Below the pieces are notes generated by a model. It was not told the origin of the DNA and did no database searches. It saw only the letters and a list, made by a program, of their open reading frames with translations. Below, one piece after another: positions 43,354 to 52,788 of a DNA stretch of 64,000 nt. The stretch is from Edaphobacter modestus. Its GTDB lineage: Bacteria; Acidobacteriota; Terriglobia; Terriglobales; Acidobacteriaceae. Position 1 is the stretch's first letter, and every line of letters starts with the position of its first letter. The stretch is taken from contig NZ_SHKW01000001.1 of NCBI RefSeq assembly GCF_004217555.1, positions 1,488,001 through 1,552,000 on the forward strand, written 5' to 3'. A program made the position numbers and the translations under genes.

Positions 43354-44645
43354 CGGTGAGCCTCCTCCGGCGGAGCCGGATGGTGTTGCACCGGATTTAC
43401 CACTCGTACCTCTTCGCCCTCCGTCAGCGAGTCCGGAGGATTGAAGATGACCGGCTGGCCCTCTTTCAGACCGCTCAGAATCTCAACCGTCGATCCGAAG
43501 TCGCGCCCCGGCGTCACGTTTAGGATATGTGCGCGATGATTTTCATCCACCGTGGCAACATGGAGTCCATCCGGTTCCAGAATGAGTGAGCTCACGGGAA
43601 CGATCAACGCCATGGCCGCCCTCGATACGTTCAGATGCACCTGCGTGTAGCTGCCAGGCAAGAGCTCGCCTGCCCGGTTATCTACGTCGACTTCAGCCAG
43701 CAGCGTGCGAGTCGCAGGATCGACGGAGTTCGCGGTACGCACCAGCTTGCCCTTGAAATCGCGGCCAGGATACTGCGGCAAAGTCAATGTCGCCGTAACA
43801 CCCCTCCGCGCATCCGGTGCATAGATCTGTGGCACATTGATGAAAACACGAAGGGTATCGATGGCGGAGATATCGAAGATCTCGCGGCTGCTGCGCACCG
43901 TGCCCGCGCCTGCAGTCGTCGTGCTTCCCTCAGCAGTGATGAGCTGGCCGGTATCGAGGTTGCGCGCCGTAATTACACCATCAAAGGGCGCCACAACCCG
44001 CTCAAAGGAGACGAGCTGCTCCAGCCGTCGTACATTGGCCGCCGCAGATGCAACTTCAGTGCTTCTCGCCTGCAACAGGCTCACCGCATTGTCCGTATCC
44101 TGCTGCGAGACAGCGTTGCTGCCGACCAGGTCGCTGTATCGCTCAGCGGTCGTCTTGGCCAGGCCGGCGTTGCTCACGGCCGTCGCCAGGTCTGCCTTAG
44201 AGGCGGCGAGTTGCTGATCCAGCTCCGGGGTCTCGATCACCGCAAGCAATTCGCCCTTGCGAACGCGCGAACCAATGTCGTGGTACCAGACCTTCACATA
44301 CCCCGTTGTCCGCGCATAGATTGGAGCGAGCGTATAGGCTTGCATGTTGCCGGGAAGCACGATCTCAGAGGCGTTCTGCTGCAGCTTCGGTGTCTCCAGC
44401 GTGACCGGCGGAGCAGCGGTGCCGCTGGTGTAATTCGTAAGTTCCGCGCTGCTGTGCTTGCGGCGAAGAATTCCAACTACCGCAATCACCGCCGCAATCA
44501 ACAGAACGACCACCACAATCGCAACCAGAGAACCGCGTGAGACCGGCGGAGGCTCATGCCGGGCATCCGCGCGATGCGCGCTCTCCCTGTGCGGCTCAGC
44601 ACCTCCCTGCGCCGCTTGCTGCCTCTTTTGCTCTTCGCCGCTCAT
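43350..44645 (-). CDS. RND efflux periplasmic adaptor (membrane fusion protein)
   Basis: A 431-residue protein that links pump and channel. I chose ATG 44645 (MSGEEQKRQQAAQGG), preceded by AGGGAGAG; a frame starting at 44687 is less likely. A cytosolic Gln/Ala-rich start precedes one membrane anchor (SLVAIVVVVLLIAAVIAVVG), then the lipoyl half-motifs (VWYHDIGSRVRKGELLAVIE, ERVVAPFDGVITARNLDTGQ), the alpha-hairpin and a beta-barrel end (GREFGSTVEIL-type). The anchor marks it as inner-membrane-tethered rather than lipid-modified. Confidence 0.93.
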   Translation of the reverse strand: MSGEEQKRQQAAQGGAEPHRESAHRADARHEPPPVSRGSLVAIVVVVLLIAAVIAVVGILRRKHSSAELTNYTSGTAAPPVTLETPKLQQNASEIVLPGNMQAYTLAPIYARTTGYVKVWYHDIGSRVRKGELLAVIETPELDQQLAASKADLATAVSNAGLAKTTAERYSDLVGSNAVSQQDTDNAVSLLQARSTEVASAAANVRRLEQLVSFERVVAPFDGVITARNLDTGQLITAEGSTTTAGAGTVRSSREIFDISAIDTLRVFINVPQIYAPDARRGVTATLTLPQYPGRDFKGKLVRTANSVDPATRTLLAEVDVDNRAGELLPGSYTQVHLNVSRAAMALIVPVSSLILEPDGLHVATVDENHRAHILNVTPGRDFGSTVEILSGLKEGQPVIFNPPDSLTEGEEVRVVNPVQHHPAPPEEAHR

Positions 44646-44706
44646 CGATTCTCTCCCTGTAAGTTCTTGTTCCTGGAATTGCTGCAAGCGGTCTTTCTCG
44701 CGACGC

Positions 44707-47700
44707 TCATAGATAATCCTCGTCCGCAGTGACGCCCTGATCGTTCGTCAGCAGCGGATCGTTTCGATGCATAAAGGCGAAGAACGTCGGCACGAAGGTG
44801 AGCGTGCCGAACGTGGCCAGCAGCAGGCCTCCGATCACGGCGCGACCGAGGGGCGCGTTTTGCTCTCCGCCATCGCCCAGGCCCAGAGCCATCGGGACCA
44901 TGCCGATGATCATCGCCAGCGCAGTCATAATGACGGGGCGGAACCGGGTGAATCCCGCCGTCAGCGCAGCCTCCGTCGAGTTCATCCCCTCTTCCATCTT
45001 CTCCTTCGCAAAGCTCACCACAAGAATTGAGTTCGCCGTCGCCACGCCGACGCACATGATCGATCCCGTCAGCGCGGGAACGCTGATATGAGTTCCTGTG
45101 AGAAAGAGAAACCAGACGATGCCGGCGAGCGCACCTGGCAGAGCCGAGATGATGATGAAAGGATCGAGCCAGCTCTGGAAGTTCACCACGATCAAGGCGT
45201 AGACCAGCACAATCGAGAACAGCAGTCCTGAGACGAGGCCGACAAAGGAGGTATGCATCGTCTCAATCTGACCACGCACAAAGATCTCGCTTCCTCGAGG
45301 AAGCTTTCCTTTACTGTCTGCGACAATCTTGTTGATCTTGCCGGCAACGCTCGCGAGGTCCGTTCCCTCCACAGCGCCGTAGATATCGATGACGGGTCGC
45401 GCGTTGTAGTGGCTTACAGTGCCCTGTTCCGCGCCACGATCGATCGAGGCAAGGTTGCCTAGAATCTGCGACTGCGCCATGCCGCCCGACGACGAGATCG
45501 GGAAGTTTTGCAGCTCCTGCAGGTTCTTTACGTCATACTGCGGCGTCTGCACCGCGATGTTGTAACTGACATTGTTCTGTGGATTGAGGTAGAACGTCGG
45601 CGAAGTCTGGAAGCTGCCGCTCAGGGCGATCAACAAGTTGTTCGCCACGTCCCGCTGGCTGTAGCCGACCTGCTGAGCTCGTGTGCGGTCGACATTGACC
45701 TTCCACATTGGAAGGTTGAACGGCTGCTGGATGCGAAGATCGGTGGTACCCGGAATCTGGCTGATCTGCTGCATCATCTTTGCCGCCAGCGCCCGGTTCT
45801 GGTTCAGTTGCTGTCCAATTACCTGCACGTCGATCGCCGCAGGCAGGCCGAAGTTCAGAATCTGGCTGACCATATCGGTCGGAAGATAGTAGAACTCAGT
45901 ACCCGGAAACTTTACAGTCAGCTTGTCGCGCAGCGTGTGCATGTAGTCACCGGTTGGCTTGTGATCCTCACCAAGCGAAACCAGAATGTCCGCATCCGCG
46001 GTCCCCACCGTGGCTGAGTTCGAATAAGAGAGATTCAGACCCGAGTAAGGAAGGCCAACGTTATCGATGATCGTTCCAAGTTCGGAGGGAGGAATCTCTT
46101 GTCGAATGACGTTCTCGATCTCATCGCAGAGTGCGGCAGTGTCCTCAATTCGAGTTCCCGTGTGCGCCCGCACGTGCAGCTTGAACTGGCCACCATCGAC
46201 CGAGGGAAAGAAGTCCTGCCCTAGCCATGGATACAGGAGGGCGATCGAGACGACCCAAAACGCAACGATGGAAAACAAAAATAAGGCGCGATTTCCCAGG
46301 CAGAAGTTCAGCATGCCATGGTACCAGTTGCGTATCTTCTCAAAGTAATACTCGAAGATAAGCTGGAACCGCGTGAAAGGATTTCTGCTCTTCGCTCCCT
46401 TCTCTGCGCCGTCCGGATCATGCGGCTTAAGCAGATACTTCGCCATGGTCGGCACAATCGTTCGCGAGAGGAAGTATGAGGCCAGCATGGCGAAGACCAC
46501 GGCTTCCGCCAGAGGAACGAACAGGTAACGCGCGACGCCACCAAGGAAGAACATCGGCACGAAGACGATACAGATCGACAGTGTCGAAACAAACGCCGGA
46601 ATTGCGATCTGTGCCGCACCATCGAGAATCGCCTGCTCAACCTCTTTACCCTCCTCGAGATTGCGATTGATGTTCTCGATCTCAACCGTAGCGTCGTCGA
46701 CCAGGATTCCGACCGCGAGCGCCAGCCCACCCAGGGTCATGATGTTGATTGTCTCGCCGAGAGCGGCCAGCATTAACAACGAACAGAGGACCGACAGAGG
46801 AATCGAGACCGCGATGATAATCGTCGACCGCCAGCTTCCCAGAAAGAGAAGGATCATCGCTGCAGTCAGACAAGCGGCGATCAAAGCCTCGCGCACGACG
46901 CCGCTGATCGCTCCCCGCACAAAGACCGATTGATCGCCAATCGGATTAATGCGAAGTGCGGGCGGAAGCTGCGCCCCAATGGAGGGCAGCTGAGCCCGAA
47001 CGTTCTTGATGATGTCCAGGGTCGAGGCATTGCCGGTCTTCATGACCGTCAACAGCGATGCGCGTTGTCCATCGACCCGAACGACGTTGGTCTGGGGCGG
47101 GAATCCATCGCGTACGTTGCCGATGTCGTGAATGTAGATGGTCGCCCCATTCGCGGTCTTGATGGGAAGATTGTTCAGCGCCTCGATTGAGGTCGGTGCA
47201 CTGTTCGTCTCCACCTGGTAGTCCACGTGCCCCATCTTCACATCGCCCGCAGGAAGGATTATGTTCTGTGCGTTGACCGCGTTGACGACATCCGATGCCG
47301 ACAGTCCGAAGGCCTGCAGCTTCTGCGTATTGATATCGACCTGCACCTGCCGCTGCTTTCCACCGTAAGGGAAAGGAACCGCAGCCCCTTGGACCGTCGC
47401 CAGCTGCGTCCGGATGAAATTCTGTCCAAAGTCGTTCAGTTGCTGCTCATTCAGGCCATTTCCCGAGAGACCCAGCTGGAGGACCGGCACGCTCGAAGCA
47501 CTGTACTGGATCACCAGCGGTGGAGTCGTACCTTGCGGAAACTGCCGCAAAGCCGTCTGCGCCACCGCCGTAACCTGCGCTACCGCTTGGGAGATATTCA
47601 CCGTCGGCTGGAAATAAACCTTCACCACCGAAACGCCATTCAGCGTCTGCGACTCCGTATGATCGATGTCGTTCACGGTCGTCGTCAGGTTTCGCTCGAA

Positions 47701-47898
47701 CGGAAGCACAATACGAGCGCCAAGCTGTTCCGGAGAAAGACCGGCATAATTCCAAATTACCGATACGACTGGGATATCAATGTTCGGGAAGATGTCGACA
47801 GGAGTTCGCAACACCACCAGAGGACCAACAATAAAAAGAAGAAGAGACAACACGACAAACGTGTAAGGTCTTCTAAGTGCAAGTCGAACAATCCACAT
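44707..47898 (-). CDS. RND-family efflux pump permease (AcrB/HAE1-like)
   Basis: A 1063-residue inner-membrane proton-driven pump with 12 membrane helices and two large periplasmic loops. The proton-relay pair is in LAVGILVDDATVEIENINRN, and the C-terminal half has the matching GFTRFRPVIMTALAMIIGMV. The length fits AcrB-type drug pumps; the charged heavy-metal motif of CusA is not seen. Substrates are unknown. It lies downstream of a tetR gene (105 bp gap) and 61 bp upstream of the adaptor gene on the same strand, so regulator, pump, adaptor and channel form one unit. Confidence 0.95.
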   Translation of the reverse strand: MWIVRLALRRPYTFVVLSLLLFIVGPLVVLRTPVDIFPNIDIPVVSVIWNYAGLSPEQLGARIVLPFERNLTTTVNDIDHTESQTLNGVSVVKVYFQPTVNISQAVAQVTAVAQTALRQFPQGTTPPLVIQYSASSVPVLQLGLSGNGLNEQQLNDFGQNFIRTQLATVQGAAVPFPYGGKQRQVQVDINTQKLQAFGLSASDVVNAVNAQNIILPAGDVKMGHVDYQVETNSAPTSIEALNNLPIKTANGATIYIHDIGNVRDGFPPQTNVVRVDGQRASLLTVMKTGNASTLDIIKNVRAQLPSIGAQLPPALRINPIGDQSVFVRGAISGVVREALIAACLTAAMILLFLGSWRSTIIIAVSIPLSVLCSLLMLAALGETINIMTLGGLALAVGILVDDATVEIENINRNLEEGKEVEQAILDGAAQIAIPAFVSTLSICIVFVPMFFLGGVARYLFVPLAEAVVFAMLASYFLSRTIVPTMAKYLLKPHDPDGAEKGAKSRNPFTRFQLIFEYYFEKIRNWYHGMLNFCLGNRALFLFSIVAFWVVSIALLYPWLGQDFFPSVDGGQFKLHVRAHTGTRIEDTAALCDEIENVIRQEIPPSELGTIIDNVGLPYSGLNLSYSNSATVGTADADILVSLGEDHKPTGDYMHTLRDKLTVKFPGTEFYYLPTDMVSQILNFGLPAAIDVQVIGQQLNQNRALAAKMMQQISQIPGTTDLRIQQPFNLPMWKVNVDRTRAQQVGYSQRDVANNLLIALSGSFQTSPTFYLNPQNNVSYNIAVQTPQYDVKNLQELQNFPISSSGGMAQSQILGNLASIDRGAEQGTVSHYNARPVIDIYGAVEGTDLASVAGKINKIVADSKGKLPRGSEIFVRGQIETMHTSFVGLVSGLLFSIVLVYALIVVNFQSWLDPFIIISALPGALAGIVWFLFLTGTHISVPALTGSIMCVGVATANSILVVSFAKEKMEEGMNSTEAALTAGFTRFRPVIMTALAMIIGMVPMALGLGDGGEQNAPLGRAVIGGLLLATFGTLTFVPTFFAFMHRNDPLLTNDQGVTADEDYL

Positions 47899-48003
47899 CG
47901 GAACTCCATCGAAAAAACACTTCCAGCGACCGACAATATGCCAGCAGTCAGATTCAACTCGGCGAAATAGGCTGCTCTGCGCAAGTCAGGCAATACCAGA
48001 ATA

Positions 48004-48750
48004 CTAGACACTCAGTTTAGTATTGGACGTCTTGCTCCCCGAGAAAGACTCACGATCTTTCCCCGCGTAAGGCCGATCACCATTCTCCCCATCCGGTGTT
48101 GGGTGTCTGTCCTCGGAACACTGTAGGCCTTTAAATATAGTCTTAACCATAATCGCAGACTGTTCCTCGCTCAGGGAGCCATGTCCTGCCAGCAAACGGA
48201 ACACCATCGGCCCATAAATAAGGTCGAGAACGATCTCCGGATCAATCTCTTGTCGGATGTCCCCTCGATCCACGCCACGCCGCCACATGATTCGCGCTGC
48301 TTCACGCCGGGTATAGAGGAACCGCTGCCGGAAGAGATGAAGGAAATCGGGGTCACTCTGCCCTTCAGCGATAAACTGGCCAAACAGTTTCCCCAATGGG
48401 GAGCTGTAGAACGCCATCACGGCCTGTAACTGCCGCGTAAAATCCTGCTCCGCGGACCCCGTATCCGGCATCGGGACACGCTCTGTCATACCTGCAAGAA
48501 AAGCATCTAAAGCAACAAGACTCTTGTTCGACCACCACTTGTAGATCGTCGCCTTGCTGACACCGGCCTTCTGGGCAATCGCGTCTGCACTCACTTTGCG
48601 AAGCGGCTTGCGTTCCAGAAGGTACAGCGCAGCCTTCAAAATCGCATCTTCGGCCTCCAGACTCCGATGCCGCCCTCTACCCTTGGAGGCACCCGGCGGT
48701 TGAAGCGCAGGTGCCGATTCCCGGGAACTCTCTTTGCGTATGTCTTCCAA
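48004..48750 (-). CDS. TetR-family transcriptional regulator
   Basis: A 248-residue regulator with an N-terminal helix-turn-helix (AILKAALYLLERKPLRKVSA and IAQKAGVSKATIYKWWSNKS) and an all-helical ligand domain with the TetR_C_11-like stretch FGQFIAEGQSDPDFLHLFRQ. It is first in the order tetR - RND pump - adaptor - outer-membrane channel, so it most likely represses the efflux operon and its own gene until a pump substrate binds. A short dyad TCGTaaaACGA lies just upstream of the gene (about 48763) but is too short to call an operator. Confidence 0.92.
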   Translation of the reverse strand: MEDIRKESSRESAPALQPPGASKGRGRHRSLEAEDAILKAALYLLERKPLRKVSADAIAQKAGVSKATIYKWWSNKSLVALDAFLAGMTERVPMPDTGSAEQDFTRQLQAVMAFYSSPLGKLFGQFIAEGQSDPDFLHLFRQRFLYTRREAARIMWRRGVDRGDIRQEIDPEIVLDLIYGPMVFRLLAGHGSLSEEQSAIMVKTIFKGLQCSEDRHPTPDGENGDRPYAGKDRESFSGSKTSNTKLSV

Positions 48751-49067
48751 ACTCGACTCCGTCTCGTAAAACGAAATGATTTATCCGCCTGCCAATCAGC
48801 TCCTAAAAGAGAGTTCGAACCTCCGGACGCTAGGGTACGGCTCATCGGCGTCGCATCCGATTCGGAATTCCAAACCAGACAGACGCATCTCCACCACTTC
48901 CCGCGTCCCTCACCTTCTCTTAAAAATGTACACTCTCCGCGAATCTGCGGACGCAATCCCCCGGGGATCGAACGATTTGCCATAAATAATTGTCCGTAGT
49001 TTCTGCTTGCGGGCGACGCGTATGCCGCAACCACTGCCAGATCCAAAGCGCGCACTCGTCTCTTTGC
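48751..49067. other. Intergenic stretch upstream of tetR
   Basis: Contains the tetR promoter region (minus strand) and the 3' flank of the PdxA-type gene. No gene-like frame was recognised. Confidence 0.5.
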
Positions 49068-50048
49068 CTATGCCTGTACCGTTGGCAGAAGCCGATGATG
49101 GGCCATGGTGACAGCCATACGGATCGCCGCCTTCATATTCGCTTCGCTCGCAAGATTCTTGCCCGCAATATCGAACGCCGTTCCGTGATCCACCGAAGTG
49201 CGAATGATCGGAATCCCAAGGGACGTATTGACCGTAGCCTCAAAGTCCAGCAGCTTCATGGGAATGTGGCCTTGATCGTGATACATCGCCACAATCAGAT
49301 CGTGGGATCCCCTCGCCGCCTTGAAAAAGATAGTGTCTGGCGCCACAGGTCCTTCGCACCTGATTCCCCGAGCTTTACAGGCCTCCACCGCCGGCTTGAT
49401 AAACTCCTCGTCCTCCGTTCCAAACAAACCATGCTCCCCGGCATGTGGGTTCAGCCCGCACACTGCGATGCGCGGCTCGGCTTTTCCCAGAAGCTTCATA
49501 GCTTCATTGCCCAGTTCGATCGTTTCTATAATGCGCGACGTATCCAGGTTGCAGGCGTTCCTCAGGCTTACGTGGGTGGAAACATGAACGACGCTCAGCT
49601 TCGTTCCTGCCAGAAGCATGCGCGAGCCCGTCACTCCGCACAACTCAGCGATGTACTCCGTATGACCGGAAAACTGCATCCCGTTAAGCGTCACCGCCTC
49701 TTTATTCAGGGGACCGGTGACCATTGCTTCCACTTCGTGGTTCAGGCACATCAGCGTCGCGTCGTGAACATACCGCACCGCTGCCTTGCCATACGCTGCG
49801 CGCAGCGCGCCATACTCGATCGGTTCCCCCGGCGCAAGAACGCCGCAATCGCGGAACTCTACTCCCAGCGCATCAAACTGGACTCCCGTACTTCGCTGCG
49901 CCGCTTCAATCGCCGCCTGATCACCGAGAACAAGAAACTCCGCTGAGGAAGAGATCTCTCGGTCGGCTAACGCCTTCAGGATGACCTCACCTCCAACCCC
50001 GGCAGGATCTCCGAGGGTAATGGCAATCTTTGGCAAACGTTCGCTCAC
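49068..50048 (-). CDS. pdxA2: PdxA-family 4-hydroxythreonine/4-phospho-threonate dehydrogenase
   Basis: A 326-residue NAD-dependent decarboxylating dehydrogenase. It opens with IAITLGDPAGVGGEVILKAL, has metal-binding His in QFSGHTEYIAELCG and in VAMYHDQGHIPMKLLDFEAT, and ends in the typical IIRTSVDHGTAFDIAGKNLA. The classic PdxA acts in vitamin B6 synthesis, but this one overlaps the start of a DUF1537 kinase gene by 4 bp. PdxA2 plus DUF1537 is the known pair for D-threonate or D-erythronate breakdown: kinase first, then oxidation and decarboxylation to dihydroxyacetone phosphate. That role is therefore the better inference. Confidence 0.88.
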   Translation of the reverse strand: MSERLPKIAITLGDPAGVGGEVILKALADREISSSAEFLVLGDQAAIEAAQRSTGVQFDALGVEFRDCGVLAPGEPIEYGALRAAYGKAAVRYVHDATLMCLNHEVEAMVTGPLNKEAVTLNGMQFSGHTEYIAELCGVTGSRMLLAGTKLSVVHVSTHVSLRNACNLDTSRIIETIELGNEAMKLLGKAEPRIAVCGLNPHAGEHGLFGTEDEEFIKPAVEACKARGIRCEGPVAPDTIFFKAARGSHDLIVAMYHDQGHIPMKLLDFEATVNTSLGIPIIRTSVDHGTAFDIAGKNLASEANMKAAIRMAVTMAHHRLLPTVQA

Positions 50049-51193
50049 ACTGGCTCCTTTCTGTTCATCAACCGTTTCGAGAGCCCCCAGAGAACATCAT
50101 CTTTTCCAAACCCTCCCGATTTCAGAATAACTGGAATCTGATCCAGGGATCCCCCCATGGCGATGCCTTCCGGAAGCCCCGGCGCGAACTCCTCGACGAG
50201 GCGCAGAGAACCCACCTCCAGAGCGCGGCATACCATCGCCGCTGTATCCCCTCCCGTCAGCACGCAGCAGGCAATTCCATGCGGACGCAGTAACGTCATG
50301 GCAAGTCGGATCTGGTCTACCGTCGTCGATTCGCGATGCACCTTCAGAACCACGAATTGAGTCTCGGCGGGGACCCCGGAAAAATCCTCTATCCGAACCT
50401 CACACACCTTTGCGGCTCCATGCAGAGCCTCGATCTGCCTCTTCGTCACGCTATGATCGCTACCTACAAACAGGACCACGATCCCTTCGGCGGGAGGGAC
50501 TCTTCGCGCCACCCCTGCCTGCGGGATCTCGGAGGCCAGGGCCTGAGCCAATCCCCCCGATCCGATCCACAGAATGCTTCTGGCGGCGTCTCGCGCCTCC
50601 TTCACCGTACGATGCAGATCCGCCATCGACTCCGCATCCCACAGCACAAGCCTGCGGTCAGCCTTTCTTCTGTCCACCGGTTCATCACCCATCAAGCCGG
50701 CATCATGCCCGACGCGCCTCAAAGAAACATCTCTCACGCCGGCACGATGCAAACCTTCGCACAGATCGATCGTGCGACTCTCTCCACCGCCCTCGATTCG
50801 CAATACTCCATCTCGCACTACCCGTCCCATCGCCGGGTAAGCTGGACTCATCACCACCAGCTCGCAAGGAAAACCCTCGATCGCGGCGCGAATCTCCACG
50901 AAAGTATTGCCTCGAAAAACCGAATCTACCTTCTTGAAGACCTCCGCAGCCTGCCTCGCCGCAACCATGGCAGCGCCGGTCCTCTCAACAGCCGCATCCT
51001 CGGGAAGATCCCGGCTCTCTGTACTGATCGCCCACACGCCATCTACAGAGGGGCCGGTCCCCTCTTCCAACACAACCTCCACCGGAAGGCCACGCTCAGC
51101 GAAAGCGACGGCTGAGTCACATGCCCCTGTCAGATCATCCGCGATAATGGAAAATCGGGTCCTGCCAGGCTCGTGTACATCAATCGGCTTCAT
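50045..51193 (-). CDS. Four-carbon sugar-acid kinase, DUF1537 (DtnK/OtnK-like)
   Basis: A 382-residue ATP-dependent kinase. The N-terminal substrate domain starts FSIIADDLTGACDSAVAFAE and includes KKVDSVFRGNTFVEIRAAIE; the C-terminal nucleotide domain has LTGGDTAAMVCRALEVGSL. Members phosphorylate D-threonate, D-erythronate, L-erythronate and related acids at O4. GGGAGGG directly before ATG 51193 decides this start over an in-frame ATG at 51223. It lies upstream of and overlaps the pdxA2 gene, so the two enzymes act in sequence. No transporter or class-II aldolase is next to it, unlike longer versions of this locus. Confidence 0.9.
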   Translation of the reverse strand: MKPIDVHEPGRTRFSIIADDLTGACDSAVAFAERGLPVEVVLEEGTGPSVDGVWAISTESRDLPEDAAVERTGAAMVAARQAAEVFKKVDSVFRGNTFVEIRAAIEGFPCELVVMSPAYPAMGRVVRDGVLRIEGGGESRTIDLCEGLHRAGVRDVSLRRVGHDAGLMGDEPVDRRKADRRLVLWDAESMADLHRTVKEARDAARSILWIGSGGLAQALASEIPQAGVARRVPPAEGIVVLFVGSDHSVTKRQIEALHGAAKVCEVRIEDFSGVPAETQFVVLKVHRESTTVDQIRLAMTLLRPHGIACCVLTGGDTAAMVCRALEVGSLRLVEEFAPGLPEGIAMGGSLDQIPVILKSGGFGKDDVLWGLSKRLMNRKEPV

Positions 51194-51607
51194 TGCCCTC
51201 CCTCTTCCTTCCGGTGCCCTCATTTTGCCTCTCCCACGGGAGAAGCAACGAATCCTTGCTCCTCTACCGAAGCTAGTGCCCGCGTCGTCAGCCTACCCGA
51301 TGGCGTTCCGCCTGCGCTACCTCTCTGCATGGATTGCGGACAATGTCCATCGCGCACTCGACCCGGCACCCTTCGACCGCGAGGACAACACCCTCAATTC
51401 CGGTGCAGGCGCTCGCTCCAACTGTCTTTATTTCCAGGATGTTCAGCACGCACTGTGTGCCTCTCGGCATCGGTTCCTGCACTTGGCAGAATCAGACATC
51501 CATTTGCTGTCTCGGGCCTTGAAAGGCCGTCACAGAAGATTGAGCTTGTGTTCTCTGCCAGTCCCGAAACAATTCGTAGAGAGCCTCGGAAGTGTGATCT
51601 CCTTCGC
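51194..51607. other. Stretch without a confident gene
   Basis: Several medium-length frames overlap here on both strands (for example 51394-51651 minus and 51173-51664 plus), none with recognisable domains or ribosome sites. It may be the promoter region of the kinase gene plus gene debris. Confidence 0.4.
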
Positions 51608-52006
51608 TCAGTCGGCAATCGGCAGAACCTGGCAGTCTGCGCTTTGTTCATCCCGTTTCTTTGAAGGCAGTCTTATGCTGCCCCAGCCCGGCGTTCTTCC
51701 GCAGGCACGAAGTCTCGCTGCTGCCGGTCTACGGCTAGCCGCACCGACGTTTCCGAATTTCGGCACACCCTCTGGGTCGACGGCCGTCGCGTTGGCAGGA
51801 ACAAGATCGTAAATATTTTCATTCGGAGTGAGTCCGTAGCGCTCGCGAACAAAACGATCGACAGCGTCGAGCTCTTCTGCAGTCTCCGCCTCGAAATCGA
51901 GTCTGGGTGTGCGAGAGATGACCCGGATGACGTGATCTTCGTCTTCCCGCAGTAGGTCGCTAGCTTCCTGGGAGAGCATCGGGGTCTCGCTTCCGTCGCA
52001 TGCCAT
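51608..52006 (-). CDS. Hypothetical small acidic protein
   Basis: A 132-residue frame from ATG 52006 (MACDGSETPMLSQEASDLLR). The first 80 residues look coding: SDLLREDEDHVIRVISRTPR, TAEELDAVDRFVRERYGLTP and NENIYDLVPANATAVDPEGV. The last 45 residues (RPAAARLRACGRTPG onward) are basic and low in complexity, as if reading beyond an older stop. No motif is recognised. It may be a real small gene with an altered 3' end. Confidence 0.45.
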   Translation of the reverse strand: MACDGSETPMLSQEASDLLREDEDHVIRVISRTPRLDFEAETAEELDAVDRFVRERYGLTPNENIYDLVPANATAVDPEGVPKFGNVGAASRRPAAARLRACGRTPGWGSIRLPSKKRDEQSADCQVLPIAD

Positions 52007-52045
52007 GCGGTCCACTGAGCTTCGGATTACGGAGATCGAGCGCAC

Positions 52046-52788
52046 AACGTTTGTGTCATAGCTTGTATGATCTTGTCTAAGACCTGGTCAACGGGAAATG
52101 CGAGCTATTCCACGATCCATCTTGAAGGCCAGAACGGTTAAATGATTGTGACCGGAGAATCGGCACGTGTGAACGTGATCGCTCTCAACCTCTTTCCCAT
52201 AGAGGCCCGAAGGTCACACTGAACGCCTAGCTAGTTTATTCAAACACTCGTTCAATTAACTAGTCTGACAGGGCTCGGCGGATGTTCACATCATGAGACG
52301 AATCTTCTCAGTCCTGTAACCTCCAAAACTCTGCCTGGAGGGTTGCACGATGTTCAAATCTCACGCGAATAATGGCATGCACGCGGAAAATATTTTTTGC
52401 TCTCGACTCTCAGCCCCTCGGAGGCCGTACTTCCTGTCATCTGCAGAGCTAGGGAACGATGAATGCAAGAGTTGGCATACTAGTGCAGCACATTGCAACC
52501 GTTAACCATTTTAACTGGAAAATCACGCATCCAATCAAGCGGCAAAACGAAACGAAATTTCGCCGATGATCACTAGATCGATTGCGAATGGATGATACTT
52601 AGACGTGGTCAGATGGGTCTCCTAAGCGTCTCGAAGTACAAATTCAATGTTCAGTCATCGAGCTTGCCCGAATATCGAGTAATGCTATTCAAATTACCAT
52701 CCTTTATTTTTCCTGAAAATTAACTTAATAGGCGACCGTCTCAGCATTGGTACTTTACGTGCTGGCATGGTGTTTCCTGAGACCCAAA
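52046..52788. other. Long untranslated region upstream of the AAA+ regulator
   Basis: About 740 bases, rather A/T-rich toward 52700, without a gene that I recognise. It includes ctagctagtttattc...ttaactagt (52228-52263), an interrupted dyad, and a TTGGCA...TGC pair near 52473 that resembles a sigma-54 promoter but is one base too short in spacing. It is a candidate for regulatory sites controlling the sugar-nucleotide operon. Confidence 0.45.

Noticed and set aside
48755..48780. TetR operator TCGTaaaACGA upstream of tetR
   Set aside because: Arms of only four bases are too short to separate from chance.
52470..52490. Sigma-54 promoter upstream of the AAA+ regulator (TTGGCA ... TGC)
   Set aside because: The GG to GC distance is 11 instead of 12 bases and the element lies about 300 bp from the start; also the regulator lacks GAFTGA.
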